A stretch of DNA of 64,000 nt, from positions 248,001-312,000 of the forward strand of contig JBCBHO010000002.1 in assembly GCA_038525525.1 (NCBI GenBank), given 5' to 3'. Positions within the stretch are counted from its first letter, which is position 1, and each line of letters starts with the position of its first letter. Positions 49,868 to 61,877 of the stretch are shown here, one piece after another. The DNA is from Shimia_B sp038525525. Lineage in GTDB: Bacteria > Pseudomonadota > Alphaproteobacteria > Rhodobacterales > Rhodobacteraceae. The translations under genes were made by a program, and so were the position numbers. The notes below the pieces were generated by a model that saw only the letters and a list, made by a program, of their open reading frames with translations, made no database searches and had not been told where the DNA came from.

Positions 49868-51652
49868 CTAGTCCTGCTCCACCACGCGCAGCGAGAGCTC
49901 GCGAAGCTGCTCGTTCGTGGGATCGGACGGTGCATCCATCATCAGATCTTCCGCGCGCTGGTTCATGGGGAACATGATGACCTCGCGGATATTCTCCTGG
50001 TCGGCGAGGAGCATCACGATCCGGTCGATCCCCGCCGCGCAGCCGCCATGGGGCGGCGCGCCGTATTGGAACGCGTTGACCATGCCGCCGAAGCGCTTCT
50101 TCACCTCCTCGGGGCCGTAGCCCGCCAGCTCGAAGGCCTTGAACATGATCTCGGGCTTGTGGTTCCGGATCGCACCGGAGACGAGCTCGTAGCCATTGCA
50201 GGCGAGATCGTACTGGAAGCCTTTGACCTCGAGCGGGTCGCCGTTCAGCGCGTCCATCCCGCCTTGAGGCATGGAGAAGGGGTTGTGCTCGAAATCGAGT
50301 TCGCCGGTCTCCTCGTCCCGCTCGTAGATCGGGAAGTCGACGATCCACGCGAAGGCGAAACGGTCCTGATCCGTGAGGCCCAGCTCATCGCCGATGACGG
50401 TGCGCGCCTTGCCTGCGACCCGCTCGAAGCTCGCGGGCTTGCCGCCGAGGAAGAACGCCGCGTCGCCCACGCCGAGGCCGAGCTGCTGGCGGATGGCCTC
50501 TGTCCGCTCCGGGCCGATGTTCTTCGCCAGTGGCCCCGCGGCCTCCATCCCTTCCCCCTGGTCACGCCAGAAGATGTAGCCCATCCCCGGCAGCCCTTCC
50601 TTCTGGGCAAAGGCGTTCATGCGGTCGCAGAACTTGCGGGAGCCGCCGCCGGGCGCCGGGATGGCGCGGATCTGGGTGCCGTCCTGCTCCAGGAGCTTGG
50701 CAAAGATGGCAAAGCCCGAGCCTGCGAAGTGCTCGCTCACGACCTGCATCTTGATCGGGTTGCGCAAGTCGGGCTTGTCGGTCCCGTACCAGAGCGCCGC
50801 GTCGCGGTAGGAGATCTGCTCCCACGTCTCCGGCGCATCGACCTTGCGACCGCCGCCGAACTCCTCGAAGACGCCCGCGATCACGGGCGAGACGGTGTCG
50901 AACACGTCCTGTTGCTCTACAAAGCTCATCTCCATGTCGAGCTGGTAGAAATCCGTGGGCGAGCGGTCGGCGCGCGGGTCCTCGTCGCGGAAGCACGGCG
51001 CGATCTGAAAGTACTTGTCGAAGCCCGACACCATGATCAGCTGCTTGAATTGCTGCGGGGCCTGCGGCAGCGCGTAGAACTTGCCCGGATGGAGCCGCGA
51101 CGGCACGAGGAAGTCCCGCGCGCCCTCCGGCGAGGAGGCCGTTATGATCGGCGTCTGGTACTCGCGGAAGCCGATATCCCACATGCGCTTGCGGATCGAG
51201 GTCACCACGTCCGAGCGCAGCACCATGTTCTTCTGCATCTGCTCGCGGCGCAGATCGAGGTAGCGGTACCGCAACCGCGTTTCTTCCGGGTATTCCTGAT
51301 CCCCGAAGACCTGCAAAGGCAGCTCGCCCTCGATCCCGCCCAGCACTTCCATGTCGCGGATAAAGACCTCCACCTCGCCGGTGGGCAGCTTCGCGTTCAC
51401 GAGCTCGGGGTCGCGGGCCTTCACCGTCCCGTCGATCCGGATGCACCATTCCGCGCGCAGCTTTTCCACCTCGGCGAAGACCGGGCTGTCGGGATCGCAG
51501 AGTACCTGCGTCACCCCGTAATGGTCGCGCAGGTCGATAAAGATCACGCCGCCATGGTCGCGCCGCCGGTTGACCCAGCCCGAAAGCCGGATCTCGGTGC
51601 CCACATCAGAGCCGCGAAGGTCGGCACAGGTATGGCTGCGATAGGCGTGCAT
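49868..51652 (-). CDS. aspS: Aspartyl-tRNA synthetase
   Basis: A 594-residue class II synthetase of the bacterial type. N-terminal anticodon-binding OB fold (IRLSGWVNRRRDHGGVIFID). Motif 2 is APCFRDEDPRADRSPTDFYQ, the GAD-type insertion lies in the middle, and motif 3 is GAPPHGGCAAGIDRIVMLLA. Whether it is discriminating cannot be read here. The ATG at 51652 has GGAGAGA upstream. Confidence 0.97.
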   Translation of the reverse strand: MHAYRSHTCADLRGSDVGTEIRLSGWVNRRRDHGGVIFIDLRDHYGVTQVLCDPDSPVFAEVEKLRAEWCIRIDGTVKARDPELVNAKLPTGEVEVFIRDMEVLGGIEGELPLQVFGDQEYPEETRLRYRYLDLRREQMQKNMVLRSDVVTSIRKRMWDIGFREYQTPIITASSPEGARDFLVPSRLHPGKFYALPQAPQQFKQLIMVSGFDKYFQIAPCFRDEDPRADRSPTDFYQLDMEMSFVEQQDVFDTVSPVIAGVFEEFGGGRKVDAPETWEQISYRDAALWYGTDKPDLRNPIKMQVVSEHFAGSGFAIFAKLLEQDGTQIRAIPAPGGGSRKFCDRMNAFAQKEGLPGMGYIFWRDQGEGMEAAGPLAKNIGPERTEAIRQQLGLGVGDAAFFLGGKPASFERVAGKARTVIGDELGLTDQDRFAFAWIVDFPIYERDEETGELDFEHNPFSMPQGGMDALNGDPLEVKGFQYDLACNGYELVSGAIRNHKPEIMFKAFELAGYGPEEVKKRFGGMVNAFQYGAPPHGGCAAGIDRIVMLLADQENIREVIMFPMNQRAEDLMMDAPSDPTNEQLRELSLRVVEQD

Positions 51653-51795
51653 GGGGGGTCTCTCCTCGGGAAAACGTCGCGCCGATACACTGGACAGGGG
51701 CCGCGAAGTCAACCCGGCGCAGGCCGAATTGGCCCTGCGCGCGCGCTTTCCGTGAAAGAGAGGCGAGCGGGACGCAGCGCGCCCCGCGCGGTCGG

Positions 51796-52485
51796 TTATT
51801 CGGCCGCGATGCGCACCGGTTCGAGATCAAGCAGCGAGGGGCTCAGGAACTCCACCGTCGCCACCCCGTCCGGGAAGCGCCGCGTGCGCGCCGGCGCGCC
51901 GGGGAAGCCGATGACCGTGAGACCCGCCGCCTGCGCGGCCTCGGCGCTCTCGGGCGTGTCCTCGATGCACAGCACATCGCCGGGATCGACGCCCAGCGTC
52001 TCCATGGCGTGCTGGTAGATGTCGGGCGCGGGCTTCGGGTTCTCGATGAAGCGGCGCTCGCCGATATAGTCGAAATCCGAGGACCGCACCGCGCCGCGCA
52101 GCCCCATGAGCACCGTCTGGACCTGGATCCCGCTCGTGGAGGTCACGAAGGCCCGCAGCATGCCGCGCTGGCCCGCCGCTGCCAGAAGTTCGCGCACACC
52201 GGGGCGCGCGGGCGTCCCGTGGTCGTTGAGCAACGCCTGGAATTGCGCCTGCTTGGCGGCGTAGAGCGCGTCGATATCCACGTCATCGCGCGCGCCCTTG
52301 GCCTCCGCCACCCGGGCGATCCGCGCCCGCCCGCCCTGCTGAAGCAGCAGGTCGGCGTAGTGCTCAGGCGTCAGCACCCAGTCGAGCCCGCCCTCGGCAA
52401 AGGCCCGGTTGAAGGCTTGCCGTTGCAAATCAGAGGTTTCCGAAAGAACTCCGATAGAGCCGAGAAAAAGCGCGGTGTGGGGCAT
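51796..52485 (-). CDS. HAD-like protein lacking the catalytic aspartates
   Basis: A 229-residue protein with the CbbY/beta-phosphoglucomutase-like HAD layout. Motif II is AFVTSTS, motif III is the lysine in ENPKPAPDIYQ, and motif IV is VLCIEDTPESAEAAQAAG. Motif I, normally FDxDG, reads LFLGSIGVL (residues 6-14), so both the nucleophile and the acid/base aspartate are missing. It cannot use the standard HAD mechanism and may be a binding or regulatory protein. GGGAG lies before the ATG at 52485. Confidence 0.85.
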   Translation of the reverse strand: MPHTALFLGSIGVLSETSDLQRQAFNRAFAEGGLDWVLTPEHYADLLLQQGGRARIARVAEAKGARDDVDIDALYAAKQAQFQALLNDHGTPARPGVRELLAAAGQRGMLRAFVTSTSGIQVQTVLMGLRGAVRSSDFDYIGERRFIENPKPAPDIYQHAMETLGVDPGDVLCIEDTPESAEAAQAAGLTVIGFPGAPARTRRFPDGVATVEFLSPSLLDLEPVRIAAE

Positions 52486-52670
52486 GAAGCATCTCCCAAA
52501 GTGGTGCGGACCGGGCGTTTGAGCCGGGAGCGCCGCTCCCGTGCACGCAAGAGTAGTGTGCGCGCGCAGCAAAGCCACTCCGCACCCGTGAAAAGCTGGG
52601 CGAAAGCGCCTTGCGCCGCCGGTGCCCATCCCTATAACGCCGACAATTTGCTTGCCGGGGGAGCCTCACG

Positions 52671-55985
<3,315 letters not shown>

Positions 55986-56029
55986 CTATCTTCACAACAC
56001 CTGGCATAAGCTTAGAGGAGCCACACAAG

Positions 56030-56308
56030 ATGGCAGCGTTGTGCGCTAATGGGCAGGAAACGGTGTTGAGCTTTCTTGGACCAAGACTTGGCTTCAAGGT
56101 TGCGTGGACGATCCAACGAGTAGGCATTAAAACCGTGAATGATTTAGCTGAAAGATCACCCCGTGATCTTATGACAATCAGCGGGGTCGGACAGCGAAGG
56201 TCTGCTATTATTTTAGAGTTACTTGAGGTCCATCATAACAACAGTAACATTATCATATTGGACGAGTACCGCCAACTTCCCCTCTGGCAGTGGGCGTCTG
56301 ACGACTAA
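56030..56308 (+). CDS. Stand-alone alpha-CTD-like helix-hairpin-helix protein
   Basis: A 92-residue protein. Residues 18-66 read LGFKVAWTIQRVGIKTVNDL, then DLMTISGVGQRRSAIILELL, the pattern of RNA polymerase alpha C-terminal domains (helix, GI-x-T-V-x-DL, then G-x-G/K HhH turn). An N-terminal extension and a hydrophobic-aromatic end (LPLWQW) flank it. AGAGGAG lies 9 bases before the ATG. It may bind DNA or RNA polymerase. Its 3' end overlaps the convergent gene by 56 bases. Confidence 0.65.
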   Translation: MAALCANGQETVLSFLGPRLGFKVAWTIQRVGIKTVNDLAERSPRDLMTISGVGQRRSAIILELLEVHHNNSNIIILDEYRQLPLWQWASDD

Positions 56309-57065
56309 AATAGCGGACCTGATCATCGCTGATAGGTGCAATTGAATTTCCGACTTTTACTGGAAGCACCTCGGTACCGTGGCCTTTCTTCTTGCCTAAT
56401 TCGACATCAGCCTTGAAAACGTCTGACCACTCTAATTCGGTATCGCCCAATGCGCTCGCGAACCCTTCATGGAGTCCATCAAATACGGCTTTCGCAAGGA
56501 ACTTAGTGATCCGATACCTTGATTTGGTCCCGTCAGTGGGGCTGTCATCATGATGAAGATCCTCTAAATACTTGAAGAGGTCGCGATGAACTGATCGATG
56601 GTATTTCTTTCCTAATGCCTTTTCCGCAGCCTGCGCCTGATTAAAGCCCTGGGTCTCGCGAGCTGCTTTCACCCAAACTGGGTTTACATAATAGACAGAT
56701 TCGACCAGGCAACGTTGATTTAGCGCGAGGCGGTCGAAATCCTTCTCGTTAAGAATCGCTGTTATGGCTTGCGTGGACTCGAACTCGTCGGAGTCGAAAT
56801 CCAACAACGATCTTATCACCCTGACGGCACTTCGAAGCGTCATAGGTCGACGCGCTGCGGCAAGCTTAATTGAGTTCTTGGGTGGGCGTCGTGAGCCGCT
56901 AAAGTGCGATCTAAGTAAGCTCTCAAGCTCCCCAGAGCCTTTCAAGCCTTGGAAGCCTAGCACAAAAAAATGGCTGCGCTGCCACGCCTCCCCGACTTCT
57001 TCCAGGCTTGGGAAGTCACCCAGTAGCCGCTGGGCGACAAACTCGCGGTGATCGTTAAACGGCAT
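56253..57065 (-). CDS. Unrecognised 270-residue protein of island 2
   Basis: From the ATG at 57065 (GCGAGGGG upstream). Soluble, mixed composition, with LGDFPSLEEVGEAWQRSHFF near the start, a central RCLVESVYYVNPVWVKAARE, and HRSVHRDLFKYLEDLHHDDS further on. No known motif or transmembrane segment. The start lies inside the last codons of a short upstream frame, so coupling is likely. The 56-base tail-to-tail overlap with the HhH gene could produce antisense pairing of the two mRNAs. Confidence 0.6.
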   Translation of the reverse strand: MPFNDHREFVAQRLLGDFPSLEEVGEAWQRSHFFVLGFQGLKGSGELESLLRSHFSGSRRPPKNSIKLAAARRPMTLRSAVRVIRSLLDFDSDEFESTQAITAILNEKDFDRLALNQRCLVESVYYVNPVWVKAARETQGFNQAQAAEKALGKKYHRSVHRDLFKYLEDLHHDDSPTDGTKSRYRITKFLAKAVFDGLHEGFASALGDTELEWSDVFKADVELGKKKGHGTEVLPVKVGNSIAPISDDQVRYFSRQTPTARGEVGGTRPI

Positions 57066-57228
57066 GCCCCTCGCCTGAAAAGTCAACAACTTCTTGTTGT
57101 GCTAGCGCATTTGATAGGTGCTTACCACTGGTAATCTCCGCTATGTGCTGCTTATCGATGGCGGTCTGTTGGACCTGGAAGAACTCACGAAACTGCTCAC
57201 GTTGCTGCAGATTGGTAGAATGCTCCAA
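57055..57228 (-). CDS. 57-residue possible leader gene of island 2
   Basis: A TTG-started frame reading EHSTNLQQREQFREFFQVQQ, then HIAEITSGKHLSNALAQQEV. Polar, Gln-rich, helical. Its TAA lies ten bases inside the next gene's start, a coupling arrangement. A TATAAT (57250-57255 on the minus strand) is about 22 bases upstream, so the transcript may be nearly leaderless. No ribosome-binding site is visible; treat as tentative. Confidence 0.4.
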   Translation of the reverse strand: MEHSTNLQQREQFREFFQVQQTAIDKQHIAEITSGKHLSNALAQQEVVDFSGEGHAV

Positions 57229-57342
57229 CGCCTAGCAACGCGTACTGCATTATAACCCTATGAAATTTATGAGAATTCTTTCAGTTCAAGTGTAGGGTGG
57301 GTAATCTGCGGTCATCGACAGTTCACCTTGATGGAGACCTCC

Positions 57343-57525
57343 ATGACCATTCCAAAAACCACGCCGCCGAAGCGTTCCACTTCGCTCTTTCGAATCGCGA
57401 AGAAGGACGAAGGCGGCACGCTCGAATTTGAAGCGAAAGGCTGGATTGCAATTTTCGCAATGACCATCCTGTTGCTCGCCGCCCTCGGTGCGATAACGTT
57501 TGCTGGGGTTACTTTTATCTTTTAG
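57343..57525 (+). CDS. Small membrane protein of island 2
   Basis: A 60-residue protein from the ATG at 57343 with GGAG at the right distance. Polar start (MTIPKTTPPKRSTSLFRIAK), then a single transmembrane segment (WIAIFAMTILLLAALGAITF) near the C terminus. Function unknown. A GC hairpin follows the stop. Confidence 0.6.
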   Translation: MTIPKTTPPKRSTSLFRIAKKDEGGTLEFEAKGWIAIFAMTILLLAALGAITFAGVTFIF

Positions 57526-57545
57526 CGGAGGAAGGCGACCTCCGC
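57525..57545 (+). terminator. GC hairpin after the island 2 membrane-protein gene
   Basis: GCGGAGG, seven-base loop, CCTCCGC, overlapping the stop codon's last base. No T-tract. Possible transcript end and a likely boundary of the AT-richer block. Confidence 0.4.
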
Positions 57546-57572
57546 CCCAAGTTGCCTCCTCAAAGCTTTAAG

Positions 57573-57926
57573 TCACCCCACCTCCCCCTCAGCGCCCCCT
57601 ACAACCCGCGCGAGCCGGGCCTGCATGAAGCTTCGCAGCACCTTGTTGATCCGGGGCTGGTAGCCCGGGCCCATGGATTTGAAGAACCGCACCACGTCAG
57701 CGTCGAGGCGGATGGTGAGCCGCACCGTCTTGGTATCGCGGTCCTTGCCCCGCCAGATCTGGTTCCACGCGCGCGGGAAGGTCTCGTTGAGGTTGAAGGT
57801 GTCGTAGAGGTCGTATTCCAGCTGTCGCATGCCATCGATGGACCGCATCCAGGCGATGCGCTCCTTGGTGGTCATGTCGCGGGGATGCTGGCCGAGCATC
57901 GTGGCGTTGGGGGGCTCGTGGGCCAT
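57573..57926 (-). CDS. BrnA-like antitoxin-domain protein, orphan
   Basis: A 117-residue protein. The C-terminal half shows the BrnA ribbon-helix-helix pattern: VRLTIRLDADVVRFFKSMGP, then GYQPRINKVLRSFM. The N-terminal half is unassigned. AAGGAG lies before the ATG at 57926. No BrnT toxin gene is adjacent, so it may be a free-standing regulator or the relic of a toxin-antitoxin pair. It borders accessory island 2. Confidence 0.8.
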   Translation of the reverse strand: MAHEPPNATMLGQHPRDMTTKERIAWMRSIDGMRQLEYDLYDTFNLNETFPRAWNQIWRGKDRDTKTVRLTIRLDADVVRFFKSMGPGYQPRINKVLRSFMQARLARVVGGAEGEVG

Positions 57927-58110
57927 GGGCGTCTCCTTGATGGGTGTGCGGGTCTCCGCGCCGGTGTCCCTCGGGGCATGCGCCACGCTAGGCGCCAATC
58001 GTTAACGGCGCCCGAGCCCTGCGCGCGCATGTAGGGGCTGTGTACGGGCTGTGCCCCCGCTGGACGCCCCCAATCGGGAGGGGTAAACGAGGCGCACGCA
58101 GGGAGCGCAC

Positions 58111-59232
58111 ATGCATCAGCCAGCCATCACCGGATCGGGGGTGTTCACCCCCGAAAACGTCATCACGAACGACGAATTGGTCGCGGCCTTCAACGCCTAT
58201 GCCGACAAGGAGAACGCGCTGAATGCCGCCGCGATCGCGGCCGGAGAGGTGGAGCCGGTGCCCCATTCCTCCGCCGAGTTCATCACCGCCGCGAGCGGGA
58301 TCGAGAACCGCTATGTTCTTGATAAATCTGGTATTCTCGATCCAGACGTCATGCATCCCGTGCTGCCGCCGCGCCCCGACGAGGCGCCCTCGCAGATGGC
58401 GGAGATGGGCGTGGATGCGGCGCGGCAAGCGCTGGGTCAGGCCCACGTCGCCCCGGAGGAGATCGACTGCATCCTCTGCGCGGCCTCCAACCACGAACGC
58501 GCCTACCCCGCGATTGCCGTGGAAATTCAGGAGCTTCTGGGCGCGGGCGGCTTCGCCTACGACATGAATGTCGCCTGTTCCTCGGCCACGTTCGGGCTCC
58601 AATCGGCGGCTGACATGATCCGCACGGGCTCCGTCCGCAAGGCCCTCGTGATCTGCCCCGAGATCTGCTCCGCCCATCTCGAATGGCGCGACCGCGATTG
58701 TCACTTCATCTTCGGCGACGTCGCAACGGCCCTCGTCCTCGAGCGCGCGGACGACGCCGCTGACCGCCCGAAATTCCTCGTGAAATCGACGCGCTGCGCG
58801 ACGCAGTTCTCCAACAACATCCGCAACAATGCAGGCTACCTGCGTCGCGCCCACGGCCAGATGGAAGACCGGCGCGACATGCAATTCATGCAGAACGGGC
58901 GAAAGGTCTTCAAGGAGGTCCTGCCCCTCGTCTCCAAGCACATCGCCGACCACCTCGCCGACGAAGGCGTTGAAAACACGGCGCTAAAGCGCCTCTGGCT
59001 CCACCAAGCCAACAAAACCATGAACGATTACATCGGAAAGCGCGTGCTCGGCCGCGACCCGGAGCCCGGCGAGCAGCCCAACATCCTGCAGGACTACGCC
59101 AACACGTCCTCGGCGGGCTCCGTCATCGCCTTCGCGAAGTACTCAAGCGACCTCGCCCCGGGCGATACCGGTCTTCTGTGCTCCTTCGGCGCAGGCTACT
59201 CCGTGGGCTCCGCGATCCTGCAACGCGCCTGA
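58111..59232 (+). CDS. Beta-ketoacyl-ACP synthase III family protein
   Basis: A 373-residue thiolase-fold enzyme. Catalytic triad: Cys156 in DMNVACSSATFG, the histidine in LHQANKTMNDYI, and the asparagine in DYANTSSAGSVI. It is longer than standard FabH (about 320), with an insertion near residues 30-50 (AYADKENALNAAAIAAG), and belongs to a FabH-like subgroup sometimes acting on unusual starters. It stands alone, so whether it primes fatty acid synthesis or another product is open. Confidence 0.9.
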   Translation: MHQPAITGSGVFTPENVITNDELVAAFNAYADKENALNAAAIAAGEVEPVPHSSAEFITAASGIENRYVLDKSGILDPDVMHPVLPPRPDEAPSQMAEMGVDAARQALGQAHVAPEEIDCILCAASNHERAYPAIAVEIQELLGAGGFAYDMNVACSSATFGLQSAADMIRTGSVRKALVICPEICSAHLEWRDRDCHFIFGDVATALVLERADDAADRPKFLVKSTRCATQFSNNIRNNAGYLRRAHGQMEDRRDMQFMQNGRKVFKEVLPLVSKHIADHLADEGVENTALKRLWLHQANKTMNDYIGKRVLGRDPEPGEQPNILQDYANTSSAGSVIAFAKYSSDLAPGDTGLLCSFGAGYSVGSAILQRA

Positions 59233-59258
59233 CACCTGGCGGCAGGGCACGCACCCGG

Positions 59259-59289
59259 CTTCTTTGTGCCCCGTACCTCCGCCGGAGGC
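59259..59289 (-). repeat. REP-like palindromic repeat, copy 4
   Basis: CTTCTTTGTGCCCCGTACCT followed by CCGCCGGAGGC, with a perfect palindromic head. It lies in the convergent gap between the FabH-like gene and arsH, in the same orientation as copy 2. Confidence 0.8.
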
Positions 59290-59422
59290 TCCCGCACCCG
59301 CCCCGCACACTACCCCCTGAAATAGAGCGCCCCGAGCGCAGCGAGGCCACCGAAGGTTCAAGCCCGCAGGGCGCAGAAGGGAGGCGGGTGGGCCCATGCG
59401 CTGACCGGGGCGCAGGCGCTCC

Positions 59423-60151
59423 TCAGGAGGTCGCCTTCGATACCCGCGCGTGGACCTCCGCCGCGCTTTCCACGCGCTCGGAATAGCGGTCCGTGAGCAT
59501 CTCGCTCCGCCCCCGCGTCATTACCGTGAACCGCGCCAATTCCTCCATCACGTCCACGATCCGGTTGTAGAGCGGCCCGGGCTTCATGCGGCCGTTCTCG
59601 AATTCGAGCCAGGCCTTCGGGACGGAGCTCTGGTTCGGGATCGTGATCATCCGCATCCAGCGCCCGAGGATGCGCATCTGGTTCACCGCGTTGAAGCTCT
59701 GGGAGCCGCCTGAGACCTGCATGAGGGCCAGCGTCTTGCCCTGCGTGGGGCGGATGCCCCCGATCGCCGAAAGCGGGATCCAGTCGATCTGCGTTTTCAT
59801 GATCCCCGTCATCGCGCCGTGGCGCTCGGGGGAGGACCACACCATCCCTTCGGACCAGAGCGCGAGCTCACGAAGCTCTGCCACCTTCTCGTGCTTTTCC
59901 TCGAGCGGGTTCGCCGGATCGCCGGGGAGCGGCAGGCCGGTCGGATTGAAAAAGCGTGTCTCGCAGCCCAGAGCGCGCAGGACGCGCGCACCTTCCTCGG
60001 CCGTCCCGCGCGAATAGCTTTGCGCGCGAAGGGAGCCGTAGAGGAGAAGGATACGTGGCGGCTGCCCGTCATCGCCAGGCCCTGCGAGCGCGCCGATGTC
60101 GAGCGGGCGCAGCTGGCCCTCCGCGAGGTTCGGCATGTCAGAGATGTCCAT
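59423..60151 (-). CDS. arsH: ArsH-type NADPH-dependent FMN reductase
   Basis: A 242-residue flavodoxin-like enzyme. FMN phosphate loop: ILLLYGSLRAQSYSRGTAEE (about residues 34-53). ArsH landmarks follow: GMVWSSPERHGAMTGIMKTQ and LMQVSGGSQSFNAVNQMRIL. ArsH oxidises trivalent organoarsenicals. No other ars genes are near, so it is a lone copy. Confidence 0.92.
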   Translation of the reverse strand: MDISDMPNLAEGQLRPLDIGALAGPGDDGQPPRILLLYGSLRAQSYSRGTAEEGARVLRALGCETRFFNPTGLPLPGDPANPLEEKHEKVAELRELALWSEGMVWSSPERHGAMTGIMKTQIDWIPLSAIGGIRPTQGKTLALMQVSGGSQSFNAVNQMRILGRWMRMITIPNQSSVPKAWLEFENGRMKPGPLYNRIVDVMEELARFTVMTRGRSEMLTDRYSERVESAAEVHARVSKATS

Positions 60152-60266
60152 GTTGCCCGTCTCCCCCTGTGTCTTCGGCCCGCTTAGCGGCGGCGCCGGG
60201 CGATGTCATGGAGAAAGCGCCCGCGCCCCTTGCAGCCCTCTGCCGCGCAGGGCATGTCCCGCGCCC

Positions 60267-60845
60267 ATGGCGAAGCTCTACTTCCACTACTCGACGATGA
60301 ACGCGGGGAAATCCACGCTGCTCCTGCAGGCCTCCCACAATTACGTGGAGCGGGGCATGGCGACCTACCTGCTCACGGCCAATTTCGATGACCGCGCGGG
60401 CGCGGGCCATATCGGGAGCCGCATCGGGATCGGCGCAGAGGCGGATATCTATACACGCGACGAAGATCTCTTCGCCAAGATCGCCGCCCGGCTGGCCCAG
60501 GGGCCCTGCCACTGCATCTTCGTCGACGAGGCGCAATGGCTCTCGCGTGACCAGGTCTGGCAGCTCGCGCGGGCGGTGGACGATCTCGGCGTGCCGATCA
60601 TGTGCTACGGGCTCCGCGTCGATTTCCGGGGCGAGCTCTTCCCGGGCTCCGCGGCGCTTCTGGCCATCGCGGACGAGATGCGCGAGGTGCGCACGATCTG
60701 CCATTGCGGGAAGAAGGCCACGATGGTGGTGCGCCTCGGCCCGGACGGCAAGGCGCTCAAGGACGGGCCACAGGTGCAGGTGGGCGGCAACGAGACCTAT
60801 ATCAGCCTCTGCCGCCGCCATTTTCGCGAGGCGATGGGGGAGTAA
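60267..60845 (+). CDS. tdk: Thymidine kinase
   Basis: A 192-residue type II thymidine kinase. P-loop YSTMNAGKSTLLLQ (residues 8-21), Walker B-like FVDEAQWL, substrate loop YGLRVDFRGELFPGS, and a zinc-ribbon with CHCGKKA and the late C-x-x-H. It phosphorylates thymidine, competing with DeoA in this window for the same substrate. Confidence 0.96.
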   Translation: MAKLYFHYSTMNAGKSTLLLQASHNYVERGMATYLLTANFDDRAGAGHIGSRIGIGAEADIYTRDEDLFAKIAARLAQGPCHCIFVDEAQWLSRDQVWQLARAVDDLGVPIMCYGLRVDFRGELFPGSAALLAIADEMREVRTICHCGKKATMVVRLGPDGKALKDGPQVQVGGNETYISLCRRHFREAMGE

Positions 60846-60935
60846 GGCCGGTCGCAGGGGCTTGGCCCCGCCGTTTGCAGATCGCGGAAAAGCCGCACCT
60901 GCGGGGCTCGAACAGAGCGCGTTCGCAGGCGCGTG

Positions 60936-61877
60936 TCACACCGGGTTGGGGAGCGCCTCTCCGGCGAGGAAGGCGCGCACGTTCTCCACCGCCATCAGCC
61001 CCATGGAGAGCCGCACCTCGAGCGCCGCTGTGCCGAGATGGGGCAGAAGCACGACCGTCTCGAGGGCCGCGAGGGCGTCCGGCACCTTCGGCTCATGCTC
61101 GTAGACATCGAGCCCGGCGCCGGCGATGCGGCCCGCTTCCAGCGCCTCGATCAGCGCGGCCTCGTCGACCACGTCACCCCGCGCGATGTTCACGAGGTGG
61201 GCATGGGGTCTCATGGCCGCGAGCGCGCTCGCGTCGATGAGGTGCCGTGTCTCCGCGCCCCCCGGCACCGCCAGCACCACGACGTCCGCCGCCGCGAGGC
61301 AGGCCGAGAGCGTCTCCATCTGCCGGGCCGGCACCTCGGTCTCCTTGGGCGAGCGGTTGTAGAAGACGACATCCATGCCGAAGCCCGCGTGGCAGCGCTT
61401 GGCGATCGCCTGACCGATCCGCCCCATCCCCACGATGCCCACCGTCTTGCCGGACATGTGAAGCCCGAGCATCTGCGTGGGGTGCCAGCCGACCCAACGC
61501 CCGGCGCGCACCAGCCGCTCTCCCTCGCCCGCACGGCGGCAGGTCATCAGCATCAGCATGAGCGCGATATCAGCGGTGGCCTCCGTCACCGCGCCGGGCG
61601 TGTTGGTGACGGCGATGCCCGCGGCCTTGGCGGCGGCCACGTCGATATGGTTATAGCCCACGCCGAAATTCGCCAGAAGCTTGCCCCGCCCTTCCATCAT
61701 GGCCGCGCTGCACGCGTCGCCCAGCGTGGGGATGATCGCGTCATACATCCACATCGCCGCGCGCAGCTCCCGCGCGCTCATGGGCGCGTTCGTCTCCCGC
61801 ATTTCCACCTCGCCAAGGGCCTCCGCCGCGGCGAGAACACCCGCGGGCATGGGCCGCGTGATGAGGATCTTGGCCAT
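60936..61877 (-). CDS. D-2-hydroxyacid dehydrogenase (glyoxylate/hydroxypyruvate reductase-like)
   Basis: A 313-residue NAD(P)-dependent enzyme. Cofactor fold GKTVGIVGMGRIGQAIAKRC, with the catalytic arginine in HLVNIARGDVVDE, the glutamate in GLDVYEHEP, and the histidine in LLPHLGTAA. Substrate could be glyoxylate or hydroxypyruvate. Its ATG overlaps the upstream stop by one base (TGATG), and it is the last gene of proC-csaA-dehydrogenase. Confidence 0.93.
   Translation of the reverse strand: MAKILITRPMPAGVLAAAEALGEVEMRETNAPMSARELRAAMWMYDAIIPTLGDACSAAMMEGRGKLLANFGVGYNHIDVAAAKAAGIAVTNTPGAVTEATADIALMLMLMTCRRAGEGERLVRAGRWVGWHPTQMLGLHMSGKTVGIVGMGRIGQAIAKRCHAGFGMDVVFYNRSPKETEVPARQMETLSACLAAADVVVLAVPGGAETRHLIDASALAAMRPHAHLVNIARGDVVDEAALIEALEAGRIAGAGLDVYEHEPKVPDALAALETVVLLPHLGTAALEVRLSMGLMAVENVRAFLAGEALPNPV

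Noticed and set aside
60857..60869. Short hairpin GGGGC-TTG-GCCCC after tdk
   Set aside because: Five-base stem without T-tract; too weak to call a terminator.
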